Part shown: positions 36,780 to 45,218 of the stretch, piece after piece
How positions within the stretch are numbered: the first letter of the stretch is position 1
How the letters are laid out: each line of letters opens with the position of its first letter
Source: JADKIH01 sp043747595
GTDB taxonomy: Bacteria; Bacteroidota; Bacteroidia; AKYH767-A; 2013-40CM-41-45
Assembly (NCBI GenBank): GCA_043747595.1
Contig: JAYTOX010000054.1
Coordinates: 6,467 to 70,466 of the forward strand
Direction: 5' to 3'
Length of the DNA: 64,000 nucleotides
Made by a program: the position numbers and the translations under genes
The notes under the pieces: generated by a model
Seen by the model: only the letters and a program-made list of their open reading frames with translations
Database searches by the model: none
Told to the model about the DNA's origin: nothing

Positions 36780-38176
36780 AATATCTATTCCTCTTCTTAT
36801 TTATCTTACTTGTTAAAAAAAGTTCTGGACAGAATTTTTTTGAAAAGAGTTACCTCATTCAAGGAAATAAGCAAGCAGGCGTTTCAATACTAGAAAACAA
36901 TTCGGTTTTTTACCTGACTTCTATTTCTGATGATTGTGGCTCATGTGCAAGTTCCGAATGTTTGATTTCCCTAAACGACACAGGAAAAGTGCTGTTCAAC
37001 AAAGTTTTTTCAAAGGGAACAAATGATGAATCAATTGGGAATTTGATCGCAGCCGCTAATTCCTTTTACTTTCCTATTACTTATGATCATTTTAATTTCA
37101 CTACTGCTAAGAAAGAAATTTCTCTCACAAAAGTTGATCATTCTGGAAATCTACTCGTCGAAACAATTCTTCGCGACACTTTGATGGATTTACAGTGTGT
37201 AAAAATAGTTTGCGACGATTCATTAAACATATATTGTATTGTAAATACTCCAAACATGGGAGTAAGAATTTACAAAGTAAATTCTTACGGATTGTTACTA
37301 TGGGAAAAAACAATTGGAAGTTTTCCTAACATTTCACAAGCCATAGATGTACTCGTAAAAAATAACGAGCTTTTTATTCTTGGTTATGGTATCAATAACA
37401 CTTTTCTGAAAACAATATTTTGTAAAGTAGATACTTCAGGATCTCTTCTAACTACCAATGAATATTCCAATCCAGATTCAATAAGAGGAATTTCGCTTAA
37501 CAGGTCTGGCAATGAGTTTGTAATCAGCGGACAGCAATTTGATTCAATAGGCAATGCACAAATTACGATTATGACTACAGATTCTAGCGGTCAACCGATA
37601 AGTTTGAATCGAATAAATTCCGTTGACAAAGAATATGTATTCTCGTCCACCGTCGATGATCAATCTAATATTCTACTTACTGGAACTGCTATAGATACTA
37701 ATCAAGATGCAAATCTTTTAGTGACTAAAACCAATAGTGTCGGAAACTTAATCTGGAAGAAAAGATTTTGCTTACAAGATAGCTTTGGTTGTTATTCAAG
37801 CTTAGGAAGATCGATCGTTGAAGCTGCTGATCATTCAATAGTTGTTTGTGGACAAGTTGAAAATGTGGCGAACTATCCAAAAATTTATATTGTTAAAATT
37901 GATTCAAGTGGATTATTTAATTTTGTTTCTGACTTATCTATCATTCAAAATGGCAAACCGTTCGTTAGTTTCAATCTAGTTTCAAAACAAGTTACAATTA
38001 CAGATTTAAATGAACCTTTTGAAATTTCCATCTATGATCCACAAGGCCGTTTCATTTTGTCAGAGCACAATGAAACGAAATTCACCTTACCTACTATTTC
38101 ATCAGCGATTTATTTTTATCAGATAAGAACAAAGTATAAAATATTTTCCGATAAATTATCAATTGTTGGTGAGTAA
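36776..38176 (+). CDS. T9SS-exported propeller-like protein 2
   Basis: The protein has 466 residues with a signal peptide (MKYLFLFLFILLVKKSSG, cleavage before Q). Propeller-like repeats contain units such as DQSNILLTGTAIDTNQDANL followed by NSVGNLIWKKRF, related to those of the genes at 34893 and 38959. A short sorting domain closes the protein: FEISIYDPQGRFILSEHN and ISSAIYFYQIRTKYKIFSDK. Cysteines occur in DDCGSCASSEC near the N-terminus, unlike its neighbours. Role unknown. Confidence 0.78.
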   Translation: MKYLFLFLFILLVKKSSGQNFFEKSYLIQGNKQAGVSILENNSVFYLTSISDDCGSCASSECLISLNDTGKVLFNKVFSKGTNDESIGNLIAAANSFYFPITYDHFNFTTAKKEISLTKVDHSGNLLVETILRDTLMDLQCVKIVCDDSLNIYCIVNTPNMGVRIYKVNSYGLLLWEKTIGSFPNISQAIDVLVKNNELFILGYGINNTFLKTIFCKVDTSGSLLTTNEYSNPDSIRGISLNRSGNEFVISGQQFDSIGNAQITIMTTDSSGQPISLNRINSVDKEYVFSSTVDDQSNILLTGTAIDTNQDANLLVTKTNSVGNLIWKKRFCLQDSFGCYSSLGRSIVEAADHSIVVCGQVENVANYPKIYIVKIDSSGLFNFVSDLSIIQNGKPFVSFNLVSKQVTITDLNEPFEISIYDPQGRFILSEHNETKFTLPTISSAIYFYQIRTKYKIFSDKLSIVGE

Positions 38177-38640
38177 ACCCGCTAGAGTCGGTCTTCAAAT
38201 GTATTTGATTCTAATTATTGTCAACTCTAATTTGTAAATACATAAAATGAAAAGCGAATATTGAGCGAAAATTTACGAGACCTTGTGAATTTGCTTGTTG
38301 CTAAGAGGGATTCCACAGGAGAATTGTTGGCAAAAGTTGAAAGTAATGACAACCTTTCAATTCTCATTTTTAAAATATATTGTACAAATTAATTACAGCA
38401 ATTTTTACTTGCCCATTTTATCTACAGTAATTCATCTGCAACGCCCATAACAACCATTTGTCATTAATTTTTATATCTCAATCCAAATAAATTTTGCGTT
38501 GCAATCATTTCCGATTGCTATTGGAAATGATGACAATCGGGCTTTTAATTTTTTGGCTAAAAAGGAAATTGCTCTCCTGACATCATTGGTTAAAACTATA
38601 TCGAGCAGGATTTTCTTTAATCCATAATTACCTTTTAACA
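38177..38640. other. Gap between T9SS genes, left part
   Basis: No gene is supported. An open frame from TTG near 38261 to TAA near 38392 could encode about 43 residues (LRDLVNLLVAKRDSTGELL), but nothing else backs it. The dyad at 38504-38541 is listed separately. Confidence 0.4.
38504..38541 (+). promoter_or_regulatory. Two mutually exclusive hairpins
   Basis: ATCATTTCC (38504-38512) pairs with GGAAATGAT (38523-38531). Alternatively CCGATTG (38511-38517) pairs with CAATCGG (38535-38541), which is followed by a T-rich run as in a terminator. The two stems cannot form together. It may instead be one of the palindromes related to those at 38715 and 40919. Confidence 0.35.
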
Positions 38641-38645
38641 AATAT

Positions 38646-38786
38646 TATCAGTCATTAAACACGATGAGCATTTAAATGTGGATGAATATCACACAGCTCA
38701 AAACAACGGACGATTCCGATAGCTATCTGAACCTTCGAAGCGGCGCAAGGCATTAAAGAAAATTAAAAGCATAACCGGCGGAGCAG
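38646..38786 (+). repeat. Dispersed repeat, copy A
   Basis: Shares long blocks with 40851-41057: tggatgaatatcacacagct, the near-palindrome TTCCGATAGCTATCTGAA (38715-38732), ccttcgaagc, and caaggcattaaagaaaatta. Its left part reads as a broken peptide (EHLNVDEYHTAQNN) that stops, so it may derive from a decayed gene. Confidence 0.7.
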
Positions 38787-38907
38787 AGTTTTGTAGCTGG
38801 TACTCCAAACTCACTAAATCAATAAACACTTTCCTACTACAAATCAAAATGCCTTCAATTGTCGGTTTTCCGTTTGATCAAAAGAAAATCCTCAATTAAC
38901 ATATAAG

Positions 38908-38938
38908 TTTGGTGGAGAAAAATAAATTCATATTTTTG
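38908..38938 (+). promoter_or_regulatory. Promoter of T9SS protein 3
   Basis: TTTG at 38908-38911 and TATTTTTG at 38931-38938 with 19-bp spacing, 20 bp before the start codon. Confidence 0.7.
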
Positions 38939-38958
38939 ATTGACCAAAATTACAACTT

Positions 38959-40521
38959 ATGAAAACTTTTTTTACTATTCTATTCCTGATACACTCTTTT
39001 ATATCTTTTTCACAACAACGCTGGATCAAAAGCTTCCCCGAAAACCTACTTGGAGGAGGGAATGGTAAAACGGTTTGCAGCGACGCTGATCAAAATGTCA
39101 TTATCGGTGGAACGAATTCAACAACAGGAGGAGTATTACTGAAGTACGATGTCGCAGGAAATTTACTCTGGTTCGATTCGTCAACAACAACTTTTATATC
39201 AAAAATAATTTGCGTTGGAAATAACATTATTGCAACCGGCTCTTCGCTTGCAACCACGGTTCAGGACAGGATGTTTATCGCAAAATGGGACTCCTCAGGA
39301 ACACTCCTTTGGATATGGCAAGATACACTCAGCGGAATTAATGATCAGTCATTTGGATTTGACATGATAATAAATAACGATGGAAATATTTTCGCAGTTG
39401 GACAACCTGTTTCACACAATGGTTTTGTATCAAATATTCTTGCTGTTGGTCTTGATCCTAATGGCAGCTTACTATGGGAAAAAAATTATACAGGAACTGA
39501 TTATTATTTCCTATTCGATCAATCAGCAAATAAACTCGCTTCAGATAGTGCCGGAAATATTTATATGAGTTTAGATGAATATATTCCTAGTTACAGAAAT
39601 GTAAAGTTGAGTAAGTTTAATAAAACAACCGGTGATACCATCTGGACGCATACCTATGACAGCGGCCCCGACTCTTATGATGTTGGCCGATTCATTGGGA
39701 TCTTGAATGGCGGAACACTCGTAGAGAACAATACTGCATCGAGTACTGCTCCTTATAATTATGCTATAGTTTTTCATTTCGATTTAGCAGGAAATATTGT
39801 TGACAGCATTGTGATTCCGGATGACTATCCATTTAGTGTTGTAATGGATAGTCATGGCAATATTATTTCAGGGGGACTGATCAATTTCAACGGAAACTAT
39901 CCCATTCAACTGAGAAAGCATTCGTATTCCGGTGCATTTATTGATTCGGCATTGATCTATGGTTATTCTGGAAATATTGGTTTTAAGGATATGACTATCG
40001 ATGATCAGGATAATATTTATCTGGCATTTGAAGATAAAATTTTTTGTGACAGTGCGAATTTTACAGCTGTAAAACTGGATCCTGGCTTTAATCAACTCTG
40101 GATTGACTCTATGGATGCGGGAACAGGAGCTGAGGACTCACCGAACGAAATTTACATCAACTCTCATCATGATATAATTATGACCGGCTTGGGAAATTTT
40201 GTTTGTCCAAGCAGCGATCAAACAATCACTACAGCGTTCTGGTCGGACGCCTTTATTACCGCAACAGATCATAAAATAAATTTATCAGATGCGTTAACTG
40301 TCTTTCCTAACCCCACTCGAGGAAAAATTAATATTGAACTCGGGAAAGATTTTGATCCGCGAACAAAATTAATTATATATGATCTTCTAGGGAATGTAGT
40401 TCTTGAAAAAATGTTGAATGATAAAGCATGTTCGGTTGAATTAAATCTCAAACCAGGATTGTACTTTATGAATTTTTTATCAAACAGAGACGAGGTTCGA
40501 AAAAAAATTGTTGTAGAATAA
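38959..40521 (+). CDS. T9SS-exported beta-propeller protein 3
   Basis: The protein has 520 residues: a signal peptide (MKTFFTILFLIHSFISFS, cleavage before QQ), propeller-like repeats (NIFAVGQPVSHNGFVSNILA, GSLLWEKNYTG, DDQDNIYLAFEDK), and a type A sorting domain about 440-520 with LTVFPNPTRGKINIELGK and LIIYDLLGNVVLEKML. It has its own full promoter. The gene lies between two direct copies of the dispersed repeat (38646 and 40851). It is a paralogue of 34893 and 36776 by repeat type. Ligand unknown. Confidence 0.85.
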   Translation: MKTFFTILFLIHSFISFSQQRWIKSFPENLLGGGNGKTVCSDADQNVIIGGTNSTTGGVLLKYDVAGNLLWFDSSTTTFISKIICVGNNIIATGSSLATTVQDRMFIAKWDSSGTLLWIWQDTLSGINDQSFGFDMIINNDGNIFAVGQPVSHNGFVSNILAVGLDPNGSLLWEKNYTGTDYYFLFDQSANKLASDSAGNIYMSLDEYIPSYRNVKLSKFNKTTGDTIWTHTYDSGPDSYDVGRFIGILNGGTLVENNTASSTAPYNYAIVFHFDLAGNIVDSIVIPDDYPFSVVMDSHGNIISGGLINFNGNYPIQLRKHSYSGAFIDSALIYGYSGNIGFKDMTIDDQDNIYLAFEDKIFCDSANFTAVKLDPGFNQLWIDSMDAGTGAEDSPNEIYINSHHDIIMTGLGNFVCPSSDQTITTAFWSDAFITATDHKINLSDALTVFPNPTRGKINIELGKDFDPRTKLIIYDLLGNVVLEKMLNDKACSVELNLKPGLYFMNFLSNRDEVRKKIVVE

Positions 40522-40850
40522 AATTAGAATCTATTTTCTTAAAAACTAATAACACTTTAAGCTTGTTATCTGCGTATTATTTAAAAGCATAGATAGTAAG
40601 ACTAACAATATTGTTTACTTCATAAAAGCCCAACTTAACGAATCTTCACTGTCAATCCTTTCAAACTTTCGATAGCGATGGAATATCGTGATTCTGCAGG
40701 GAATGGGAGAGAAAGGTTCAAAATGTAAATGAAGCCTAAAACGAAAACAAGTAATTACCTTCACTAATGAATCTAAACAATCCAACCACTACAAAGTAAC
40801 GAAGTGTGTGGAAGTGTTGGCTATCGCATAGAAATTTACAAAAAAAACAC
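40522..40850. other. Gap after T9SS protein 3
   Basis: No gene is supported. On the minus strand bases near 40637-40756 read without stops as a hydrophobic stretch followed by PAESRYSIAIESLKGLTVKIR and a stop, possibly a gene remnant, but there is no start codon. Confidence 0.35.
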
Positions 40851-41057
40851 TATCGGTCATTAAAGACTATGAGCATCTAATTGTGGATGAATATCACACA
40901 GCTCAAAACAAGGGACGATTCCAATAGCTATCGGAACCTTCGAAGCAGCGAGTTTTGAAAAGTGGATCAATCTCTACTAGTATACAACAACGGACGGATG
41001 TCCGTCGAAGCGGTGCAAGGCATTAAAGAAAATTAAAAGCATAACCGGTGCAGCAGA
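40851..41057 (+). repeat. Dispersed repeat, copy B
   Basis: Same blocks as copy A, with TTCCAATAGCTATCGGAA at 40919-40936. About 62 extra bases (from 40946) lie between two CGAAGC copies and include the palindrome ACGGAC-ggat-GTCCGT. The right blocks caaggcattaaag and agcataaccgg match copy A again. Confidence 0.7.
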
Positions 41058-41086
41058 TAAATCTTTAACCTTCATTATTTGAAATA

Positions 41087-41117
41087 AAAAAAGCTGTCTC
41101 AATGAGACAGCTTTTTT
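41087..41117 (-). terminator. Rho-independent terminator after rplI
   Basis: AAAAAAGCTGTCTC (41087-41100) pairs with GAGACAGCTTTTTT (41104-41117), with a three-base loop. It lies 35 bp past the rplI stop on the minus strand. Confidence 0.9.
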
Positions 41118-41151
41118 ATTTGTAGAAAGTAAGTTAACTACTTTCCAAAAG

Positions 41152-41598
41152 TTATTCAGCGATTACTTCGAAGTTCACTTTAGCTTTTACGTCTTTGTGA
41201 AGATTCACAATAGCCGTGTACATACCAAGTGCTTTGATGTGATCAGCGTCAAGGTGGATCTTTTTACGATCAACAATAACACCGTGCTTAGAAAGGGCAT
41301 CAGCTAACTGAAGAGCATTAACAGATCCGTAGATCTTTCCGCTTTCACCAACTTTAGCACCAAGTTTAATAACCATTGCTTCTAATTGCTTAGCTACCGC
41401 TTCTGCATCACCTCTGATTTTTTGCGCTTTGTGAGCACGTTGTTTCATTGTTTCAGCAAGAACTTTACGGTTCTCTTCATTAGCAATTGTTGCAAGTCCG
41501 CGTGGGAAAAGGAAGTTACGAGCATAACCTGACTTAACCTTCACAATCTCATCTGCATAACCTAAGTTATCCAAATCTTGTTTTAAGATAATTTCCAT
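41152..41598 (-). CDS. rplI: 50S ribosomal protein L9
   Basis: The protein has 148 residues. The L9 N-terminal domain is visible: MEIILKQDLDNLGYADEIVK, then VKSGYARNFLFPRGLA. A long helix follows, and the C-terminal domain includes KIYGSVNALQLADAL near residue 87. It binds 23S rRNA near the base of the L1 stalk. Last gene of rpsF-rpsR-rplI, 12 bp after rpsR. Confidence 0.98.
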   Translation of the reverse strand: MEIILKQDLDNLGYADEIVKVKSGYARNFLFPRGLATIANEENRKVLAETMKQRAHKAQKIRGDAEAVAKQLEAMVIKLGAKVGESGKIYGSVNALQLADALSKHGVIVDRKKIHLDADHIKALGMYTAIVNLHKDVKAKVNFEVIAE

Positions 41599-41610
41599 AG
41601 TTCGTTCTCC

Positions 41611-41877
41611 TTATTTTAATAGATCAGATACATACGGCATCAACGCAATGTGACGCGCGCGTTTAATAGCTTGTCCAACTTTACGCTGATACTTCAATGA
41701 AGTACCGGTAAGGCGACGTGGCAATACTTTACCTTGTTCGTTTACAAAACGAAGAAGGAAGTTTCCATCTTTATAGTCGATGTATTTAATTCCGCTTTTT
41801 AGAAAACGGCAGTATTTCTTTTTTGACGTGTCAACCGCGGGTGGGTTGAGGTAACGTACTTCATTTTGTGCGCTCAT
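41611..41877 (-). CDS. rpsR: 30S ribosomal protein S18
   Basis: The protein has 88 residues. The S18 core is KKKYCRFLKSGIKYIDYKD, then FVNEQGKVLPRRLTGTSLKY and QRKVGQAIKRARHIALMPY. It pairs with S6 in the 30S platform. It lies 15 bp after rpsF and 12 bp before rplI. Confidence 0.98.
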   Translation of the reverse strand: MSAQNEVRYLNPPAVDTSKKKYCRFLKSGIKYIDYKDGNFLLRFVNEQGKVLPRRLTGTSLKYQRKVGQAIKRARHIALMPYVSDLLK

Positions 41878-41892
41878 CTTTTTTCCGTGGTT

Positions 41893-42252
41893 TTAGGCAA
41901 CTTTTTCTTCTTCTTTTTTCAATGCAGCGTTCTTCCGCTTTTTCTCATTGTACGCAATTGCGTGTTTATCGAGCTTCACAGTAAGGAAACGCATAATACG
42001 TTCGTCACGTCGAAACTCGACTTCTACTTTATTAATTAAATCGCCTTGCGCTTTAATTTCTATCAAGTAGTAAAATCCCGTGTTTTTCTTTTGGATCGGG
42101 TAAGCCAGCTTGCGTAATCCCCAGTTGTTCTCATGAACAATTTCGGAACCGTTGTCGGTGAGGATTTTCTTGAATTTGTTGACAGTATCCATCATCTGTT
42201 CCTCCGAAAGAACAGGAGTCATAATGAACACCATCTCATACTGATTTAACAT
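41893..42252 (-). CDS. rpsF: 30S ribosomal protein S6
   Basis: The protein has 119 residues: LNQYEMVFIMTPVLSEEQM at the start, WGLRKLAYPIQKKNTGFYYL near 44-63, and a Lys/Glu-rich C-terminal tail. First gene of the operon. As usual in Bacteroidota no ssb gene lies between rpsF and rpsR. Confidence 0.98.
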   Translation of the reverse strand: MLNQYEMVFIMTPVLSEEQMMDTVNKFKKILTDNGSEIVHENNWGLRKLAYPIQKKNTGFYYLIEIKAQGDLINKVEVEFRRDERIMRFLTVKLDKHAIAYNEKKRKNAALKKEEEKVA

Positions 42253-42298
42253 GTTTGTTGTTTTGTTTTTTTAACGGAGATAATTTTTATTTGGGCTG

Positions 42299-42328
42299 CA
42301 AATGTAGATAATTTTCAGATAAATACAA
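42299..42328 (-). promoter_or_regulatory. Promoter of rpsF-rpsR-rplI
   Basis: On the minus strand TTG (42328-42326) and TACATTTG (42306-42299) with 19-bp spacing. The leader to the rpsF start is about 46 bp. Confidence 0.7.
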
Positions 42329-42419
42329 GCCGAATACAGGAAATCGACGAACTATTTTCTCCACCAAAAAATAATCGGAAAAAAGATCAAGAAAACTGTT
42401 AATTAATGTGTTGCTCCTC

Positions 42420-42449
42420 TTGACATCAGCCTACTTTAGGTTATCTTTG
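42420..42449 (+). promoter_or_regulatory. Promoter of paaZ
   Basis: TTG at 42420-42422 (within TTGACA) and TATCTTTG at 42442-42449 with 19-bp spacing. The leader to the paaZ start is about 130 bp, long compared with other promoters in this window. Confidence 0.72.
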
Positions 42450-42459
42450 ACCACGCTAT

Positions 42460-42574
42460 TTTCAGTCCTATTTATCGACGACCACATTCAGTAACTAATT
42501 GAGAGTGAATAGTTGGTCAATTAACTCCGACAACCGAAAGGCTTGTCGGGAATGGCTGTTTCAGCCCTATTTAT
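42460..42574 (+). promoter_or_regulatory. Structured paaZ leader with twin repeats
   Basis: TTTCAGTCCTATTTAT at 42460-42475 recurs at 42559-42574 with one difference (TTTCAGCCCTATTTAT), exactly 99 bp apart. Between them CCGACAACC (42527-42535), loop GAAA, GG, one bulged C and TTGTCGG (42543-42549) form a strong hairpin capped by a GNRA tetraloop. The second repeat ends 9 bp before the start codon. Function is not known; an operator pair or an RNA switch are both possible. Confidence 0.55.
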
Positions 42575-42583
42575 TGAAAAACA

Positions 42584-44653
42584 ATGGCATTAAAGCTTAA
42601 AAACTATACTCAAGGCCGATGGGTCGAAGGCGAAGGAATTGGGAACTCTTTGTTCAATGCCATTACAGGTGAAGAAATTTTTAGCTCTACCAGTGAAGGC
42701 ATCGATTTTGGTGGCATGTTAGATTATGGTCGAAAAACAGCCGGGTCGAAGCTTCGCAAAATGACTTTTCATGAGCGTGCGCGAATGATCAAGGCTTTGG
42801 CGATGCATTTGAATGAAAAGAAAAAAAGTTTTTATGCCCTTTCTGCTGCAACAGGAGCCACAAAGGCCGATTCCTGGATCGATATAGACGGTGGAATTGG
42901 TAATTTGTTTGTTTATGCAAGTAAAGGTCGCCGCGAATTGCCCGACGAGTCGTTTTATGTTGACGGCAATATGGAAATGATTTCTAAGAACGGAACTTTT
43001 GTAGGTCACCATATTTGTGTACCTTTAGAAGGAGTAGCCGTTCATATAAATGCTTTTAATTTTCCTGTTTGGGGAATGCTAGAAAAGATCGCTGTAAATT
43101 TATTAGCAGGAGTTCCTGCTATTGTAAAGCCGGCATCGTCAACATCCTTTTTAACTGAATTAGTTGTTCAAGAAATTATTGCATCAAAAATATTACCTGA
43201 AGGTTCACTCCAATTAATTTGTGGAGGCGTTGGCGATTTATTCGACCATCTTACTTGTCAGGATGTAGTAACGTTTACAGGCTCGGCTACTACCGGGAGA
43301 ATGCTAAAGAGTAATTCAACCATTCTGAATAATTCAGTTCGCTTCAACATGGAAGCCGATTCGTTGAACTGTTCTATTCTTGGTCCGGATTGCACACCTG
43401 AAACAGAAGAGTTCAAACTCTTTGTAAAGGAAGTGACGCGAGAAATGACAGTGAAAGCCGGACAAAAATGTACGGCGATAAGACGGGTAATTGTTCCGGA
43501 AAATTTGATTGAAGCAGTAAAGAATGCAGTGAGCGAGCGATTAAAAAGTACAGTGATTGGTGATCCCGCAGTTGAAGGAGTACGAATGGGACCATTGGCT
43601 AGTCACTCGCAAGTGAAAGATGTAAAAGATAAAGTACGACAGTTAATGACATCATGCGATCTCGTTTATGGAAACGTTGACGACGTAGAAGTAGTAGGTG
43701 CCGATTCAAAGAAAGGAGCATTTATTTCTGCCATGCTGTTATATTGTAAAGAGCCGATGAAACATTTAGAGCCACATTCAATAGAAGCCTTTGGTCCGGT
43801 AAGCACGATAATGCCTTATCGATCGAATGAAGAAGCTGTTGAGTTGGCGAAAATGGGAAAGGGAAGTTTAGTAGGATCAATCTTTACAGCCGATAATAAG
43901 TTTGCAAAAGAAATGGTAATTGGAGCTGCTTCTATGCACGGAAGAATGGTGATCATCAACAAAGAATGTGCGGGAGAGTCGACTGGTCATGGTTCACCAC
44001 TCCCCCACTTAGTACATGGTGGTCCGGGGCGTGCAGGTGGCGGAGAAGAAATGGGAGGAATACGGGGAGTGTATCATTACATGCAGAGAACCGCATTGCA
44101 AGGATCGCCGACCACACTTACAAAAATATTAAATACATATTTGCCGGGAGCGGAAACGAAAGAAGATGTAATTCATCCTTTCCGAAAATATTTTGAAGAA
44201 ATAAATGTTGGTGATTCATTGATTACACATAGAAGAACCGTGAGTGAAGCAGACATAGTAAACTTCGCAGGAATCAGCGGCGATTTTTTCTATGCGCACA
44301 TGGATGAAACATCGTTAGAAGGATCCATATTTGAAAAGAGAGTTGCACATGGATATTTTGTGATCTCAGCAGCAGCCGGACTTTTTGTTGATCCAAAGAA
44401 GGGGCCAGTGCTTGCAAATTATGGATTAGATAATTTACGATTCATTCAGCCGGTATATGTTGGGGATACTATTCACGTTAAGATAACATGTCAGCGTAAA
44501 ACTCAAAAAGATAAACGCGAAGGACAATTAAACCAAGGAGTAGTTGAATGGTATGTAGAAGTAATAAATCAAAAGCAAGAAATTGTTGCACTGGAAACAG
44601 TGTTAACATTAGTTGCATGTAAAGAGCAAGAACAAAAAGAACAATTAGTATAA
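42584..44653 (+). CDS. paaZ: PaaZ: oxepin-CoA hydrolase / semialdehyde dehydrogenase
   Basis: Opens the oxepin-CoA ring and oxidises the aldehyde with NADP. The 689 residues match the two-domain protein. The N-terminal ALDH domain (about 1-520) carries NFPVWGMLEKIAVNLLAGVP near 157-176, VTFTGSATTGR near 223 and catalytic Cys in VKAGQKCTAIRRV near 290-302. The C-terminal MaoC-like hydratase (about 530-689) carries ISGDFFYAHMDETS near 562-575 and RVAHGYFVISAAAGLF. It is separated from other paa genes and has its own promoter and structured leader. Confidence 0.95.
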   Translation: MALKLKNYTQGRWVEGEGIGNSLFNAITGEEIFSSTSEGIDFGGMLDYGRKTAGSKLRKMTFHERARMIKALAMHLNEKKKSFYALSAATGATKADSWIDIDGGIGNLFVYASKGRRELPDESFYVDGNMEMISKNGTFVGHHICVPLEGVAVHINAFNFPVWGMLEKIAVNLLAGVPAIVKPASSTSFLTELVVQEIIASKILPEGSLQLICGGVGDLFDHLTCQDVVTFTGSATTGRMLKSNSTILNNSVRFNMEADSLNCSILGPDCTPETEEFKLFVKEVTREMTVKAGQKCTAIRRVIVPENLIEAVKNAVSERLKSTVIGDPAVEGVRMGPLASHSQVKDVKDKVRQLMTSCDLVYGNVDDVEVVGADSKKGAFISAMLLYCKEPMKHLEPHSIEAFGPVSTIMPYRSNEEAVELAKMGKGSLVGSIFTADNKFAKEMVIGAASMHGRMVIINKECAGESTGHGSPLPHLVHGGPGRAGGGEEMGGIRGVYHYMQRTALQGSPTTLTKILNTYLPGAETKEDVIHPFRKYFEEINVGDSLITHRRTVSEADIVNFAGISGDFFYAHMDETSLEGSIFEKRVAHGYFVISAAAGLFVDPKKGPVLANYGLDNLRFIQPVYVGDTIHVKITCQRKTQKDKREGQLNQGVVEWYVEVINQKQEIVALETVLTLVACKEQEQKEQLV

Positions 44654-44677
44654 TAAACTATTTTAAAAAATATCGCC

Positions 44678-45130
44678 ATGTTACTTTATGACACGTTAGA
44701 CCGATTTGAAAAAAAATTTGGTCACCTTAAGAAAAAGGGACTTCGCATCAATGGATTAAAACTGATCGATCCAAAGCGTAAAAAACACGTGATCGATGTT
44801 AGTCGTCCATTAATTTTCGACAATCGTTTGCTTCCAAAATCGTTTGAAGGCTTAGATGTCAAAATGATTATTCACGGCGATCTGCCGAATGAATTTAAAA
44901 TTGATCGCACAACACCCGATTGGCAGAAAAAAGAATACATCTGGGCACCGGAGCGTTTTGAAATATTCGTAGACCGTTGTGCAACAGAAATAAAAAAACA
45001 GCTGGGCAACACAAGTATGACACGTGACGAAATGTTGTCGGCACTTTGTTTCGGCGATTTCACAGCACACAAAGAAAAAACAGAAACGTTAATAGCCGAA
45101 GGTAAATTACCAAGCTATACGATCAACTAA
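44678..45130 (+). CDS. Unrecognised 150-residue protein after paaZ
   Basis: The protein is soluble-looking and charged, without signal peptide or membrane helix. Features: a basic start RFEKKFGHLKKKGLRINGLK (residues 9-28), DPKRKKHVIDVSRPLIF, PDWQKKEYIWAPERFEIFVD near 80-99 and a helical end TRDEMLSALCFGDFTAHKE. It begins 24 bp after the paaZ stop and a terminator follows, so it is probably the second gene of a paaZ operon. I do not recognise the family, and a link to phenylacetate rests on position alone. Confidence 0.7.
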   Translation: MLLYDTLDRFEKKFGHLKKKGLRINGLKLIDPKRKKHVIDVSRPLIFDNRLLPKSFEGLDVKMIIHGDLPNEFKIDRTTPDWQKKEYIWAPERFEIFVDRCATEIKKQLGNTSMTRDEMLSALCFGDFTAHKEKTETLIAEGKLPSYTIN

Positions 45131-45152
45131 TTTTTTGTTAGAAGAAAAAAAG

Positions 45153-45185
45153 AAGACTACTCTGTTAAAGGGTAGTCTTTTTTTT
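45153..45185 (+). terminator. Rho-independent terminator after 44678 gene
   Basis: AAGACTAC (45153-45160) pairs with GTAGTCTT (45172-45179), followed by T's. Confidence 0.8.
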
Positions 45186-45218
45186 GTTTATAGTTGGAGC
45201 GAGAAGCATGACAAAGAA

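Noticed and set aside
38646..41057. Composite transposon around the third T9SS gene
   Set aside because: The flanking repeats carry no transposase or clear terminal inverted repeats and differ by an insertion; direct evidence of mobility is lacking.
36402..41085. Integron cassette array with attC sites
   Set aside because: The repeats are not attC-like (no paired core sites found) and no integrase gene is present.
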